Positions 1 through 12,879 are shown, counted from the first letter of the stretch. The stretch is DNA of 64,000 nucleotides from Holothuria scabra (GCA_037179385.1 CM074196.1:28789986-28853985), one strand, 5' to 3'. Numbers and translations: made by a program. The notes: generated by a model from the letters alone, not told the origin.

Positions 1-512
1 AAATGTTGTGCAGACAGTACACTTTCCCCCGTAACACATGTCAGCTGAGTCAAACTTTTTTTGATCCGAAAGGTACATTTTGAAAACGCGTTTATTTAGC
101 TAAGATTCAAGATTGTAAAGTTGTAAAGTTTTACCTTTAACCCTTTTGCTACCACGCTCTGTATTACGCCGTCACTTCTCAGTTTAGGCACATTATAAAT
201 GTAAACCATAAATGAGTGGTCATTGTAACTTCTAAATAACTCTTTTAAAATAACTTATACAAAAATTTTTTGCACGTTAAAGTTGTTCAGTATAACATGA
301 TATTTCATTTGATATAATCCTTCTCTGTCTTACTAAGTCCGGCATGAATCGAGATGCTTACCTGTTCTATGACCTTAGGAAATGAAGCAAGAATTGGGCA
401 AGGGTCTTTCAAAAAAGTAGGAAGGAAACTTTCGTCTTATGCAAATTATGTAAAAAAGTGTTTTTATTCCAAATCACGTATGTTTCTTGCCTATATTTAT
501 GTTATCTTCAAA

Positions 513-527
513 GTCTTTTTTTTACAG
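513..527 (+). promoter_or_regulatory. predicted 3' splice site upstream of the GPCR start
   Basis: A T-rich tract followed by CAG lies 47 bases before the ATG at 575. It suggests that a 5'-UTR intron precedes a single coding exon. An equivalent acceptor precedes the two other GPCR copies in this window, so the feature is shared rather than incidental. The donor and first exon were not located. Confidence 0.55.
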
Positions 528-574
528 CAGCAACGTGTCTAAGGAAAACGGTCTTTGTTAATGTGACTAGAATC

Positions 575-1525
575 ATGGAAACTGGATATGCGTCATTTTC
601 ATTCACAACATCAGAAATGCACGTGAAACCTACTTTAGAAGAGCAGAGCAAACTACTAATCATCGTTGTTATCGGCAGTGTAATTTTTGTCCTTGGAGTC
701 CCAGGAAACATTCTTGTGATTGTTGCTGTCTGCAGCTGTCGAAAATTAAAGACTTCAACCAACGCCTTCGTTGCAAATTTGGCATTATCAGATTTAATCA
801 CTTGTTTGACTATTCCTTTTCAACTTCTTTCAATACTTGTCGGAAAACCGTCGGACAGCCTGTGCAAACTTTTAGGCGCAGTATTTTCTATTTGCATTGG
901 AATAAACATTGTCAACTTAGCGTTGATTGCTTTTAACCGTTCATACCTTATAGCAAATCCCAGATCAAAATACGATCAAATTTATAGTCGAAAGAACATA
1001 GCCCTTATGTTCATTTTCAGTTGGTTATACGTAATATTGGCAATATGTGTGCCACCAGCATTTGATATCGGAGAACTAGGATACACAACACGTTATCGTG
1101 TGTGTGTAACAGTTATCACACATACGAAAAACTTTTACTACGACCTTTTAAAGGCCCTTGCGGCAGCCCCCTTTATATTTATTGTTGTCTGGTCTTACGT
1201 ACATATTTACTTTAAAGTAAGGAACACCACAAACACATCTCTACGCAAATTCAACAAAACTGACCAGTTGAAACAACAGTTGCGTAAGCGACAGCTTGCA
1301 GTGACAAAGAGCCTCTTCATAGTTGTTTGTGTCTACGCTGGCTGTTTCACCCCATATTTTATTGTGAGTGTAATAACAAAAATTTATGACAATATACCAT
1401 GGGCGCTCGAACTAGCATTGTTTAACAGTTGTGTGAATCCTTTCTTATATGCGCTAAATCACCCGCAGTTCAAAGAAGTGTTCACACATTTACTTTTTCG
1501 CAGATTCAAAAGTCGAAAAAGATAA
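575..1525 (+). CDS. rhodopsin-family GPCR, melatonin-receptor/moody-like, single coding exon
   Basis: An intact frame of 316 residues encodes a seven-helix plasma-membrane receptor. Visible landmarks are GNILV in TM1, NLALSDL in TM2 (conserved Asp), a Cys before TM3 (SLCKLL) and another in ECL2 (RVC), FSWLY in TM4 (Trp), a basic ICL3 end (KQQLRKRQLAVTKS), CFTP in TM6 and NSCVNPFLY in TM7 (the NPxxY position). The N-terminus is short, without an obvious signal peptide. The tail is short and basic. DRY is replaced by NRS, and the TM6 CWxP Trp is Phe. The same frame is open upstream to an ATG at 458, but a good 3' splice site ends at 527, so I take the ATG at 575. Related copies at 13731-14338 and 28539-29546 have an acceptor in the same place. 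The TM1/TM2 region and NSC-NP motif resemble melatonin-receptor and moody/GPR84-like receptors. The ligand cannot be read from sequence. Confidence 0.9.
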   Translation: METGYASFSFTTSEMHVKPTLEEQSKLLIIVVIGSVIFVLGVPGNILVIVAVCSCRKLKTSTNAFVANLALSDLITCLTIPFQLLSILVGKPSDSLCKLLGAVFSICIGINIVNLALIAFNRSYLIANPRSKYDQIYSRKNIALMFIFSWLYVILAICVPPAFDIGELGYTTRYRVCVTVITHTKNFYYDLLKALAAAPFIFIVVWSYVHIYFKVRNTTNTSLRKFNKTDQLKQQLRKRQLAVTKSLFIVVCVYAGCFTPYFIVSVITKIYDNIPWALELALFNSCVNPFLYALNHPQFKEVFTHLLFRRFKSRKR

Positions 1526-1705
1526 TTCGATGTTTTAAGTACCTATTTCGTTAATGAAGGCATTGATTATTAGCGAACGCTTACAGCTAACAGGGGTTAA
1601 TTAGGTACTAGGTACTGGTGATAACTTTGATATCTTGATACCAATGATTTACTAATAGTCGTTTGGGAGAAAGACTAAAGGTTATTGCATTGTGCTATGG
1701 CAACA

Positions 1706-1800
1706 TGTTATGCGCTAAGACACCCGTGCAAAAAAAATCACACTTTTATTCTTTGCAGGTTTAAAAATCGAAAGAACATTTTCAATAAATACCTTATATC
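1706..1800 (+). pseudogene. relic of a second GPCR 3' end
   Basis: This stretch resembles the last ~95 bases of the upstream GPCR gene and its first 3'-UTR bases (about 1448-1545). Shared words in the same order include ATGCGCTAA, CACCCG, TCACAC, CTTT then GCAG, TTTAAAAATCGAAA (TTCAAAAGTCGAAA in the gene) and an AAGTACCTA-like end. Small gaps and substitutions destroy the frame. It is the only part of that copy left, so most of a tandem duplicate has been lost here. Confidence 0.6.
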
Positions 1801-2538
1801 CAATCTTGTCAAGATATGTTTTCAGTACGAACTTTATGCCTATTTAAGCATTTGAAAATGGCCATGAAGGTTGACATTTAATAGAACTTTATTCCAGAAT
1901 AAACTGAAAGAAGATGTTACCCTTCAATGCACTAAAAGTACTTTGATCCCCCTTTTGCCATCACTTATTTCAGAATGTGTTGTAAGTTGCTATTTGAAAC
2001 CCAAAATTGTTGGACTTCTGTTTTACCAGGATGGTTATCAAAACTGCTGCTAATTGAAGCAGCTAGTTGGAGTAATGAACCAGGGGTCGGTGCTATAATT
2101 GGCAACCGCAGTTTTCCCCCCTTAAAACTGTGGTAGCCATGACGGTTCTCCTTAAAGGCTAATATTCCGTAATGAGATGATTTGACTTTCTTTTAATACC
2201 TATTTTGCTAAGGTAGACAAGTATAATGGCAACAGGTTAGAAATTTTAAAGAGTGCATGGCCTCATTGAAATTTGGAAGAATCCCAAACTGACTGAAAAT
2301 GACCCCTTTTGGTTACTTAGAGAGAATGAGAATGAATGTCATTTCAGGCTGGTATTAATTCCTTTCCAAATGACTAAAAAGTCACAATAACCCAGGAAAA
2401 CAGTTAAACGGTTGTGATTGTTCACCTAGAGTTGTTCGCACTGGGTTCGAGATGCTGCCGTATCTTTAAATGATTGCAGTTTTCTAAAGTTACAGCACTA
2501 TTCTATCAAAACAAAGGGCTGCGGTCTGAGAAGCCACA

Positions 2539-4078
2539 GAGACCGCGTGTTTGGTCTAACGGTCACTGGCGGCGGAAGCGGGTGGGACGGGGGGACACGT
2601 CCCCCCCCCCTAAATTTCTTAGCGAGGGGACGTCCCCCCCCCTAAAATTCTAAGCGAGGGGACGTCCCTCAAAAAGATCAGAAAAGAAGTAAAATAAACT
2701 TGGGAGCCTTGAACCAATTCAAATTTGAGACTATAGTTAACCCACCACCGAACAGAGCAGCAGAAATTGACTTAGTCTATGTTCTGCCATTGTTTGGCTG
2801 ATTCCTGTCACGGTCCCCAGCGACCATGCTCTATGCCTGTGACCTAGTATTTGGCAACAAATCATTACAAGAATCTGGCAACCTCGGCCGGTCCGCAAAC
2901 CAGGTGTATGTAGTATATCACTTGTCCAGTTAAACCGAACCTTTACTGTACTAGTATTTTCCCTCCGCGAGAAGTGAAGCATTGCCATTGCCATCACGTG
3001 AACGAACAGTTGACCAGTATTCACTCATCATAGGTGAGTCATTCACTTACATTAGGCTGTTTCCACTACATTTGTTCATCCAGTGTAATGTTGCGTTATT
3101 GATGTCACATGCTTAGGCCTATGTCGTTGCGTTATATCTATGGGAAAATCGCCGAATGGTAGCTCCGTTCGCATGACGTGTGCGTACGTACATGACCGTC
3201 CAGTTGGAACTTTGGAAGAGTAAGCTACATCGGTATTATACCGAGGTAGCCTACACATTGTTCAGAAGTTCGGATTCATCCTGATCAGATAGGTCTGCAT
3301 GGGCAGATTCAGACTGAATCCAAGGTAAATATTAATGAATTTACACCAGATTGAATGTTGAAATGAATCTCGGTGAAAGTACAAGAATTTCAAGAAATAG
3401 ACCTTCAATTAAAATGCAAAATCAAAACAAACTTACAGTTGCAGTACCAAACCAAGGTCGAGTACAGGGGGCAACTGATTTCAGAGTAGTTAGGTAACTG
3501 CGCCTCTTTTCCTTTGGATTTGAAAAATGATTTTAACAAAACCAAAATTAGAAACATAACAACGCAACTGTTGATGTCCAAGAAATAGCCTATAGGCTAT
3601 CTGTGAACGCAAATATTTCGCACATTTTTGTTCATTAAATTCACCGTAAAATGTTCCAAAAACGGCTTAGATTGCACGAGAGAGCTTGTAGAATCTCAGA
3701 GCTTCCAGGGCCCTAAGGCAGGCCCTGGACCCACCTGGGAATTCGCGCTTCGCGCTCGTGATGTGCGCTCATAGGGTTCGTTTCACGAGTCCAACCATTC
3801 CATCTTGTTCACTGATTGTTCCCCCCCCCCCCCTAAATTTTTACGCTTCCGCCGCCACTGCTAACGGTAGATCATTCGCCTCACACGTGGAAGGGGAGTT
3901 CGATTCCCAGGTCGAGTCATACCACGCTAAAAATAGAACCTACTGCCGTTGTGCGTGATGCTCCGCATAAGCAATGGAATAGGAATAACAAGCCAGTGAG
4001 CAACAACTGGTGGGCTAGACTTGAACCAATAGGTTGGAAACTCCGGGGCCCTAAAACTCCATCTAACTCACTAACTAA
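2539..4078 (+). repeat. tRNA-Val-derived SINE, split by a DNA transposon
   Basis: When 2564-3868 is ignored, a ~235-bp SINE remains. Its head resembles tRNA-Val with a CAC anticodon (CGCCTCACACG) and a B box GAGTTCGATTCCC near 3899. The body ends in a CTAACT-rich tail. The copy is flanked by a perfect 13-bp target duplication, CTGAGAAGCCACA, at 2526-2538 and 4079-4091. The body contains AACAAGCCAGTGAGCAACAAC and AAACTCCATCTAAC, which recur in the copies at 13090-13235 (reverse) and, more diverged, near 32350-32580 and 32890-32980. Such SINEs are transcribed by RNA polymerase III and moved by a partner LINE or Penelope enzyme. Confidence 0.82.
2564..3860. mobile_element. hAT-type non-autonomous DNA transposon (1.3 kb)
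   Basis: The ends are near-perfect inverted repeats: CACTGGCGGCGGAAGCG on the left, and on the right the complement of CAGTGGCGGCGGAAGCG. Both continue into C-runs and TAAATTT. The 8-bp duplication CTAACGGT lies at 2556-2563 and 3861-3868. CAGNG termini with an 8-bp duplication are hallmarks of the hAT superfamily. No transposase frame is seen inside, so the element depends on a transposase elsewhere. It inserted into the tRNA head of the SINE and is therefore younger than it. Confidence 0.85.
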
Positions 4079-4091
4079 CTGAGAAGCCACA

Positions 4092-6381
4092 CATAATTCA
4101 CATAATTAAGTTTTCTATTTCACATTTGTTTTGTAATGAAAGGTACTACACTGTAGAAGAGCATTACTCGTGTAGAACATGAGACATGAATGAAATGTGA
4201 AATCTGAGTAGCCCTTTTCTGGTGACAGGTAGAAATTTGTATGTGAATATTTTTTCTACATGAACCATGTAATGTCTCACAATATTGTTTTTCTCTTTTG
4301 TAGCCTTCTAAAATTTTCTTTTCTGATGGTAGCACTGTTTATCTCGGAAATAACGTGAATTTTAAATGGAGTAAATGTTATGCTTTGATTACAATAAGTT
4401 GTTTTTAATGTTTTTTTTTTCACTTCATTTATTTTATTCAAGCTCTTTTCACTTTTCACGATGGATACATCATTGAAACAAATATCTATTAACCAAACAA
4501 CATCAAATTATTCAATGATGATTATAAACTAATTAGTGGACCCTTCTTAAAGGGTCCACTTATAGACCTCCATATTCCTATTAAAACATAAATAGCCGGT
4601 CATTTCGGCTCACTCAAGATTACTTTGTCATCACTTGTAATTTTTCTATAAAGAAAATAATTAATATAGAGTAAAAAACAATAGAAAAAAAGAAAACGAA
4701 CTATTCCTACAACCGCATGCCCAACTACTTCCCAATTTCGTCACCCACGTCACTGGACTTTTAAGAGAAGACACGCTGCCAAATGTCCCAAGTTTGGTTA
4801 AAGGCTAATAAGCGATTATTTATGCCACACAAATACTTTTCACAATTAAACTGAGGTTTAAGATAAAGAGGGAAACTCTAACCCGTAAGATCTTACTGTT
4901 TTGACACTTATTGATATATATATAATATCTCGCGTACATGAGAACTTTGTCAAGGCCTAAACTAACATTATTCATGACAGAATAGCCAAAAATGAAGTGA
5001 ATAGGCAAAAGAAAGCCAACATCTTACCCACACCGTTCACGTGCAATTTAAAAAAGCCCATTATAAAAAGCCCTTACTACCCTGCATGTGCTCAAAAGAT
5101 GAATATTTGTTTCCACATATGAATCACAAAAGGTACAAAGTTTGTTATTTCTTATACCTATCTTAACAGCACATTCGTTGGTCGTAAGAATACGATTGTT
5201 TACTTCATACTGAAAAGATCGAAGCCTAGAGTCGATAACTACTTCAAAAGGATTTATGTTAGCACCGAACTAGTACTGGTCAGATAAGTTTCTTTCTAAA
5301 TCCAGCTCCCACTTATCCCGTTTTTAATGTTGATATACCATTTTGTCCTCAAGTTAAGTGTATAAAAATTTTCATATTAAAAAGAAAATGTGACCTTACA
5401 GAGAGTGAACAAGGCCATACTCTCACCTTGTCTACATTGTCTATATTGATGACAAGGTTACTCGGGGATTATATTAACGCTGTATCTACTAAAGTCTCTG
5501 AAGACATAGGCATTTTAGTAAAATTTACACTTACCCTGCCTAAAATGCACCAATATTAATATAACTTAGTCTCGTTTTATCCTACTAGCTCTTTACTCCT
5601 CTAGTGTTAGACACCGGTTTCCTTCCATTAAGACAAATTATTGCCAAACATAGTTTTGTCCATTAAGACGGCTATGTGTCTTTTCCGTCATATTTTACAA
5701 TTTGTCACTTATATTTATGTCTCGGGTGTATTTAGAACATGTATCAACTAATATGATTCAAGCTCTCTTACAATGCCTTCCCTGTGTAGTCAGTATCCAT
5801 AGTAGAACATGCGCATAATTGATTGATAACTAGAATGTATCGTCATCTAACCACTTCATAAATAAAACCAACAAACCAACACAATCACAGCAGTAAGTTA
5901 GTCGACATGACCTTAGCTGGAACGACCCACTCCGAAGGTAATGAACAATGAACTGGTTTTCAGGGTATGTTCCTGTATGACTTGTCAGTTCCAGCAGTGC
6001 AAGCTCGTGGCAGTAAATACAACACACCAATAAACCACACCAATACAGTACTATACAGACAACCCAACATAGGTACCTGATTGATCGTTCAAGTTTGTCT
6101 GACATTGACATTCATTAACTACTAAAATCACAGAGTGCATCAAAATTACAAACATGCAATGTTCACTTATACAAACATAACAATATGGTACTCTAGTAAA
6201 GGGAATGGGTCTAGGCATATAGGCGGAAATCTGATTACAAATAGTGAATTCGGTTTATCTGGTGATTAGTTTTCGGGCGGTGTGAAATTTTCGATATACC
6301 ACACTCACCCAACATTTGCTGAAGTTGCCGTAGACGACATTATCATCTCAATTTTCACACCTAATGAGACTGTTTGAAATA
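4092..6381. other. gene-free stretch with one perfect hairpin
   Basis: I see no credible coding region or RNA gene here. The only distinct structure is the hairpin at 4535-4560. The short open frames are not supported by composition or motifs. Confidence 0.6.
4535..4560. repeat. perfect 11-bp hairpin
   Basis: AGTGGACCCTT and its exact complement are separated by four bases. The size is like a histone-mRNA stem-loop, but the sequence does not match that consensus and no histone gene is nearby. It may be a decayed transposon end. Confidence 0.7.
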
Positions 6382-7629
6382 CACTGTTGAAAATTTCTCT
6401 GTAAATTTATATAATTTTTATGGCAAATTTTTTCCAACCAAATAATGTTTTTTTTACAGCCAGACTGTAATCATGAAAAAACATTAAGTGTTTGTTTTTT
6501 CTTTACAGTTTTTGCATGTAAACTAGTTTACAAATGTCTACTGTAACATCGAATTACAGAATTGTTCTGGTTTTTTTTTTTTACCTTAATTTTATGTGAA
6601 TTTACAGCCTACTGTTTTCACTCTCGGCGTTTTAATATTTATTATAATATCGCTTTTTTTCCTTTCATATGTTATTACGTAACATACACTTCACCATTAC
6701 GTAGATCACGTATTTGCTTATCAACGTAATGTGTCGTTACGAAGTTGTTTTCAATCAAAACACAATGACGATGCTTTGTTGTCATATTGTTGTCAAGTAG
6801 ACTGCTATCTCTAGGAACTTTGTAATTGGAAAGTCACATTTTTTGTACAATATAATAATTGTTTTTAAAATAAATATGACAAAGAATGCAAATACATTGG
6901 TTGCAAACATCTCCAGACAAAGTAAACAATAAGTTTATCACTTCCTGATTAAAAAACGCCAAAAAAGATACTATTCAAAGCAACAGCAATCCTTTTGTTA
7001 GGAAAATGCCTACAAAATAAGCTCCACCCATTTATGCAAAATGAGATATACGTCATAAAGTGGTAAATTTACAGACTCTTTCAAGTAAATTTGTGAAACG
7101 TTTTTAATTCGATCAAGTGCATGAGCGCCTGTGGCGATGAGTTGACATCAGTATACCAATTGTCAGTGTAATAAATGTAAGTTAATTTTCAAATAAGGCC
7201 ATAAATTTGCCAAAAATGTTTTCTTTTTTAACTGAAACTTCGCAGAACGATGCATGTTATATATTGAAAATTTTCTGGCTATTTCTTATTTGTTTGTTTG
7301 TTTGTTTGGGCTTATTTTTGTTTCCTTTTCAGCTTAAAAACAAAATGAATGTTTGTTAAATGACAGTATATTTATGTGAAATCAGAAAAATACAAAACAG
7401 GGTTAAAATTTCTGTAAATTTACAGAAAAAGTTTTACAGAGCAGTAAAATTTGGTTAAAAAAGCAGATAGAAATGGTTTTTCAAATAAACAGAAAATACA
7501 TGTTAAACAACCTTTTTTTATTGTAGAAATACAAAGCGTCTGTACAGATACAGAAAATCTCTATTAAAAGTAAAATACAAAAAGTTTAAGTTAGAAAAGT
7601 CTGTAAATTTACAGAAATTTTTAACAGTG
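6382..7629. mobile_element. TIR DNA element with CACTG termini (1.25 kb, non-autonomous)
   Basis: The left end reads CACTGTTGAAAATTTCTCTG. The right end is the complement of CACTGTTAAAAATTTCTGTA, continuing to AATTTACAGA. TA flanks both sides and could be the target duplication. The interior repeats TGTAAATTTACAG-like words, which points to degenerate subterminal repeats. No transposase is seen. CACTG ends occur in CACTA/EnSpm-like families, but a TA duplication would fit Tc1/mariner better, so the superfamily is left open. Confidence 0.65.
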
Positions 7630-10600
7630 TAGTACTTAAAATAACCTGGTTTTGCATGTAAAAAGTGTCCACTAAGCTCAATTGTTTGCTTAATTGATCA
7701 AAATTGTCACGACTTAGTCCCCATTTTCACCCACTACAGAAGCCACACGTAGGTCTTGTGCACAACAGCATGGTTTTGAGTGACATTCGTGATTGTCAAA
7801 ACAAAAGTAACATTGCAAAAATTGTTAAGTTTTATGCCATCAAATCCTCACGGATTTGTTATTATGTCATATTTCGGGTTAACAAAGTGTTTTTTGATTG
7901 ACTGTTGCCATTGTGTGGTATGGATTGTATTCTTTGTTAAAGTTAGAGATTAGGCTAAGGTTAGCAAGTTACAAAATTTCTTGATTAACAGTGCGCGTCG
8001 CTCCCATATAAAGCAGGCGTGCTGACGCCCTTAAAAATTTTCGGAGATCGGAATTTCAGGCAAGTAGACTGGAAAAATTCTGGTAGTCCTATGTGTCTTT
8101 AAAAATATCGTATGTTTATAATTACACAGACTACTCCAAAGCCCGTAGGAGGTGTGTGTGTGTGTTTTTTTTTTTTTTTCAGAAAAAAGAATTACCAAAA
8201 AATCATCATCATAGTCACGGTACAACTTTTATGAACAATCGAAAAGCATTCAGGCCAGTTATGTTAAAATATTATTCATAAGCCTCTTTTCATAGCCTTG
8301 CACAGCAATGTGATTGAAATGACGGAATATTCTGTTGATTTCAAAACAAAACAGAAAAATAAAAAAGTATCATTATCAAAGGTTAACACGTATTTGGGAA
8401 ACTGTTGCCCAAATGGTGGAGTGTCTGTTAGAGTTGAACCAGCCAGTTCTGAAGTTGTGAGGTTGGTCCGTATTTTCCTTCAGTGCGTAATAGCTTCTTA
8501 GCAAAAGGGGTGATCTTCAGAAGGAGGTAAGTTCGATCCTTTGCCCAAAATATGTTGTCTCGAAAGACTACCTAAGCTCAACGCCACCAAAGGTTGGTGC
8601 GGAAAGTTAATCATGACTCTTGAGAGGACCAAAAATGAGATCATAAGGACCTGTAAGTTTAATCTTCGCAACATGATGTTTTCAAATTTTGCAAATGGTT
8701 TATTTCTATTATGGTAAACAGTGTATTGTAAACGAAAGCTAAAAATTACGACTGCCCTAATTTTATGTACAATTTTTGGGAATATCATTCCCAGTTTTCT
8801 GGAAAAGGCACAACGAAAATTGACCGTTGTACTTTCGAGGAGTTAAACTTCCTGTGAAATTTAGCTAAGCTCGTCCAAGGGTACATTTAAACTCTTCTGG
8901 TGGACCCCAACCCAAAACTAAAATCTGTGGATATCGTCGTGTGGTATCAACGAAGAAACGCCGAATATTTTCGGGTATGGTGCGTTAGGCAAACATCCGA
9001 CGTCATGAACTTAACTTTCCGTGGATAGGAAAGAGTATTTACTGGCTTTTGGCTTACCCCGTTCAACACTTTAAGGGTATTTGGCTTACCCCGGTCAACA
9101 CTTAAAGGGTTTGATGATGTTCTTTTCTGTTTTACAGTTATGTGCTGTGCTTTTGGTGATGGTGATGAACAATGTTGGATAACCTCCAGAAGTCGCATTT
9201 ATCTTCTTTCTCGGAGGACCCTGTTAGATGGCATCTGGCGGACACTTTTCAATCTTTTAAAATGTCTGACAAAGGTCATTTATTATATGCCAAGAAACGA
9301 TCAACACTGTCCACACAATTTTTGCTGGGTAACGTTCCGGGCTTATTTAGCCTGAGGCGGTGTGGGTCAGTTAACCCTTTTCTGCACCCAACACCGAAAG
9401 CTCGACAGACATCCATTTTTTAATTAAGAGTCCATGACGAAAACATGGTGAAAATCGGTAACCCTCTTAGGTCAATAAACCCGTCTGATCTTTGGGTCTT
9501 ATCCTGACGACCTATCACATCCTAAGATTTTACCTTATTCAAAGAAGGAAACAGGATGGATTTGATATCTGAGACCAGGAACAAACCAGGCCAAGCTTTT
9601 AAAAGACGAATCAGAAGCATTTTCCTGCTTGCATAGGATATAGGTTCCAGACCAGAACCCCGGTAAGCCCCAGAGACGAAGCCCTATAAGCATTGGGCCT
9701 ATTACAAACATTTAGACACTAAAATGATGCAATCTAGCTTCATGCGTTAGCATGTGACAGACAAGACCACATTTTTCAATTATGGTTTTACATCCATCTG
9801 ATCTTGATGTAGAGGGCTTAAGAAAGAAATGGAAATGAACGTTTTCCGAACTTTGGAAAAAGAGACTTGAGAATATATGATCTAAAAATCAGAATGGGAG
9901 CTCGGGGAGCTTGACTGAATAATAGATTTTGAAAGGTGTTCCCTTTCTGAAGGGAAGATCTCCTCTCCGAACCCTCCCTTTCTTTGTCTCTGCCAGCGGA
10001 GATGGCACTTTCCTCACGTTACAAATTGCACCTTAACTATCTTTTAAAGTTGACAAATTTATACAGGTCAAGGAGGATTAATAGGTTGATTTGAAAATTC
10101 CAGGGGAAGAGCTTCATTTTCTATTTCGTTGGTCTCGTTCATGAGCATTTTATCGATAATAGAAGTTTGTATAAAGCTTTGAAGTACAACGCATTCTGCT
10201 AGAAGTGACCCCTAATCCCAAAACAATATTAGAAATAACTGCCCAGAGGTGTTGTAGTACTCGAAACCGGCCTCTGTCTCCAGACCGGGTTTTCCAGGTC
10301 TCGGTTTTGGTATCAATCTCGGTCTCGAAGTTCTGTTTCTGGTCTACCTCTCAATACCTTCTTGTGTCAACTACAGTACTAAAGCCTACATTAATCGTCG
10401 ACGATAACTGCATAGGACAACTTTTGAGATGTTACCGAAAGCTGTGGGTTTCTTTCAAATTAGGTGAGGTGTTTTGTGGCTTAAACCAACTTTTTCAGTC
10501 CTTTCTTAGTTGTGTCTTTTTTAAGTTGAGAAGAATGTGACAACCTTTATCCTGCTGTAAAATTCTGCTCACCTGAGTGAAGTGTAAAATACTTGATTGT

Positions 10601-12590
10601 AAGAATGTTATTGTAGTTGTGAAAAGTGAAGAACTTGAGGTGAAGCGAGGTCTTTCGAATAATTGATTACTCAGTCAAGCTGTACAGGAAGCAAGCATTA
10701 ACGGGAAGCAACTCTCGAACTCTTGTTTAGTTCTCCCAGTTAAAATTTAGCCTACGTGTAGTCGTATACTATGTATTGGCTATGGGCGGTAGATACGTTA
10801 TTTGCATTCTGTTGTCTCAGTTTCCAGCGTTAGTCCATAGTATAAAGTATGTGTGTGCATGCGGAATTGTGGAGCAGCCGAACGAATAAAGTTGCAGAGG
10901 CTTAAGTGGGAGCCTCAAGGGAACAACAGAGATGTGAGTAAAAGGAGATCTTTTCATCTTTACCGCCCCTTGCCAAAAAGATCATGTTGTAAACTCTATC
11001 CTGGTATTTTGCCTTTTTAATTGTTTTAACGTCATCGCGTTCCGAATGAATTAATTACGAGAAAGGAATATGCACGACGTTAACAAGGAATAACTGAAAA
11101 TTTTGGCCAAAACTAGACCTAACGTCTCAAATTGCCACATGTTAAGAACGATGGTCTATAATTTACATTGACAAAACGACAAAACGTGACTCTAAACCAC
11201 GAAATTATTCTAAAAGGTATCAAAATACTTGAGCAGATCGCAAAATATCTACGGAGATTACAGTACAGTATTTCAAGAGACGTCTAAATGCAGTGACCAT
11301 TTTCGCTTTCCATTATGTACAACTTGTCACTCTAGCAAGATTTTTAACGAATAATCTAAAGCCCTTTTGACTTAACACTTCAAAGCATAGGCTTCATTCT
11401 CTCAGCCTCAGCCGTTAGGTTTAAAACCGGATAGATCTAAAACACCTTAATATGCTGTTATGGACCATGAATCGATTATTGTAGTTACGCCACTGGTAGT
11501 TTGTAACAGAGGTGGAAAAATCGTTTCGGTTGAAATGTATTTTTTCCTATTTTTGTCTGAATTTGATTACAAACAGGTGAAATGAATAACCCGTCGAGTA
11601 CATTGTAAACCATATCATTTACACGCAGTCCTTTTATAAGCAATGGTATATGAGTACGCCTTATTGAGCTAGTATGCAAAACACGAGTCCAGAGAGTACA
11701 TTAGTTCTTCAAAATCATGACTATTTGTCACAAGTGAGACAAATATTTCCCACAGGTTAACCACACCTTTTTATATATTTCACGTGCGTCAAGAAGAATG
11801 TTTTTCAGAAAATGTCTCATTGCCGACCGTGAAAAAGTTTTTGGCAAAACGCGAAACATGAGTTCATATAGCGGCAGAAAATCCATGCTGAATATGGAAC
11901 GCTTCCTCAATTATTGTTCATACGTATCACTAATCGTGATGCAGTGAATCGCCGTCCCTAATGCTTTAACATCTTTCTTCTTTTCTGACGTTGAGAACGG
12001 TTTTGGCACATTCCAAGCGCCAAAGATGTTAAAAAAATTTTCTCCCAGCCATAAGTTACAGATAAAACTCCATTCTCCCGCTACAACACAAGTTATCGGA
12101 TGGTCAGCTGTTGTTCAAACTTTTCCTCGTTTAAGAATTCCACTTCATTTTTACGAAATCCACGCGAACATGCTTTAAATAACACAAACTAGCTAAACCC
12201 GAAAGACTTCATCTGAAATCACCGTAATTGTATTATTTTGGGTTCGGTTTAGAAGGGAATGATGCGATTGTCTGGGAGATCATTTTCTAAAAAATTTAAA
12301 GACAAAGTGATAAATGATTCACGCTAGGACATGTTTTGAACATGCAAGGTTACTACGGAAAAAATATCCTGAAAATCGTTTCCTTGTCCAAACTGTCAGT
12401 AATGCAAGATGTATTACTATTGTATTACATAGTATTTCGAAGATTTAAAACTATACTTGTTGTTTTTGAGACTAATTTCAATTCACCACAAAGATTGTAA
12501 TAAAACGCAATTTGTATGGGGGGAGTGATAAGTAGAGCAATGTAAAGAAATGCATTTGGGGGATATAGATAAGTGTGATATCTGAAAAGA
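7630..12590. other. gene-free stretch with repeat fossils
   Basis: No gene is recognised. Three weak structures are visible. (1) Around 8480-8560 a sequence with a B-box-like AAGTTCGATCC resembles an old tRNA-type SINE. (2) At 9053-9112 a ~35-bp unit TTTGGCTTACCCCG...CAACACTT...AAGGGT is repeated twice in tandem. (3) At about 10240-10385 a block opening GTGTTGTAGTACTCGA and rich in GGTCTCG resembles the hAT-MITE style with mirrored GTTGTAGT/ACTACA ends, but without a clear target duplication. Confidence 0.45.
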
Positions 12591-12879
12591 TTTTAATTTG
12601 TTGGTGTTTTACAACCCAACTTATAACATTCCAGGGTTAAATATAGCTACACCCGCGGCGTTTGTTCCAGTTGTGGGCCACTTCCTCGTTCCCTCTGCAC
12701 CACTGCACCACGCACAACAGCAGTATGTACATTCCATTTTTAAAGGCAGTCATTCGTCACCCCAAACTACAGTTTCAGTATACATATATCAAAACTCTCA
12801 ATTGGTACAGCTTTTTGATTGGCATCACATTCAAACAATGCATCATAGCTAAATTACACAGCATGGGCACTGAGGGTGT

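Noticed and set aside
458..574. Upstream ATG extending the first GPCR by 39 residues
   Set aside because: A clear 3' splice site interrupts it, and the related copies have their acceptor at the same place, so this part is probably intron.
4535..4560. Histone mRNA 3' stem-loop
   Set aside because: The stem sequence does not match the histone consensus and no histone gene is near.
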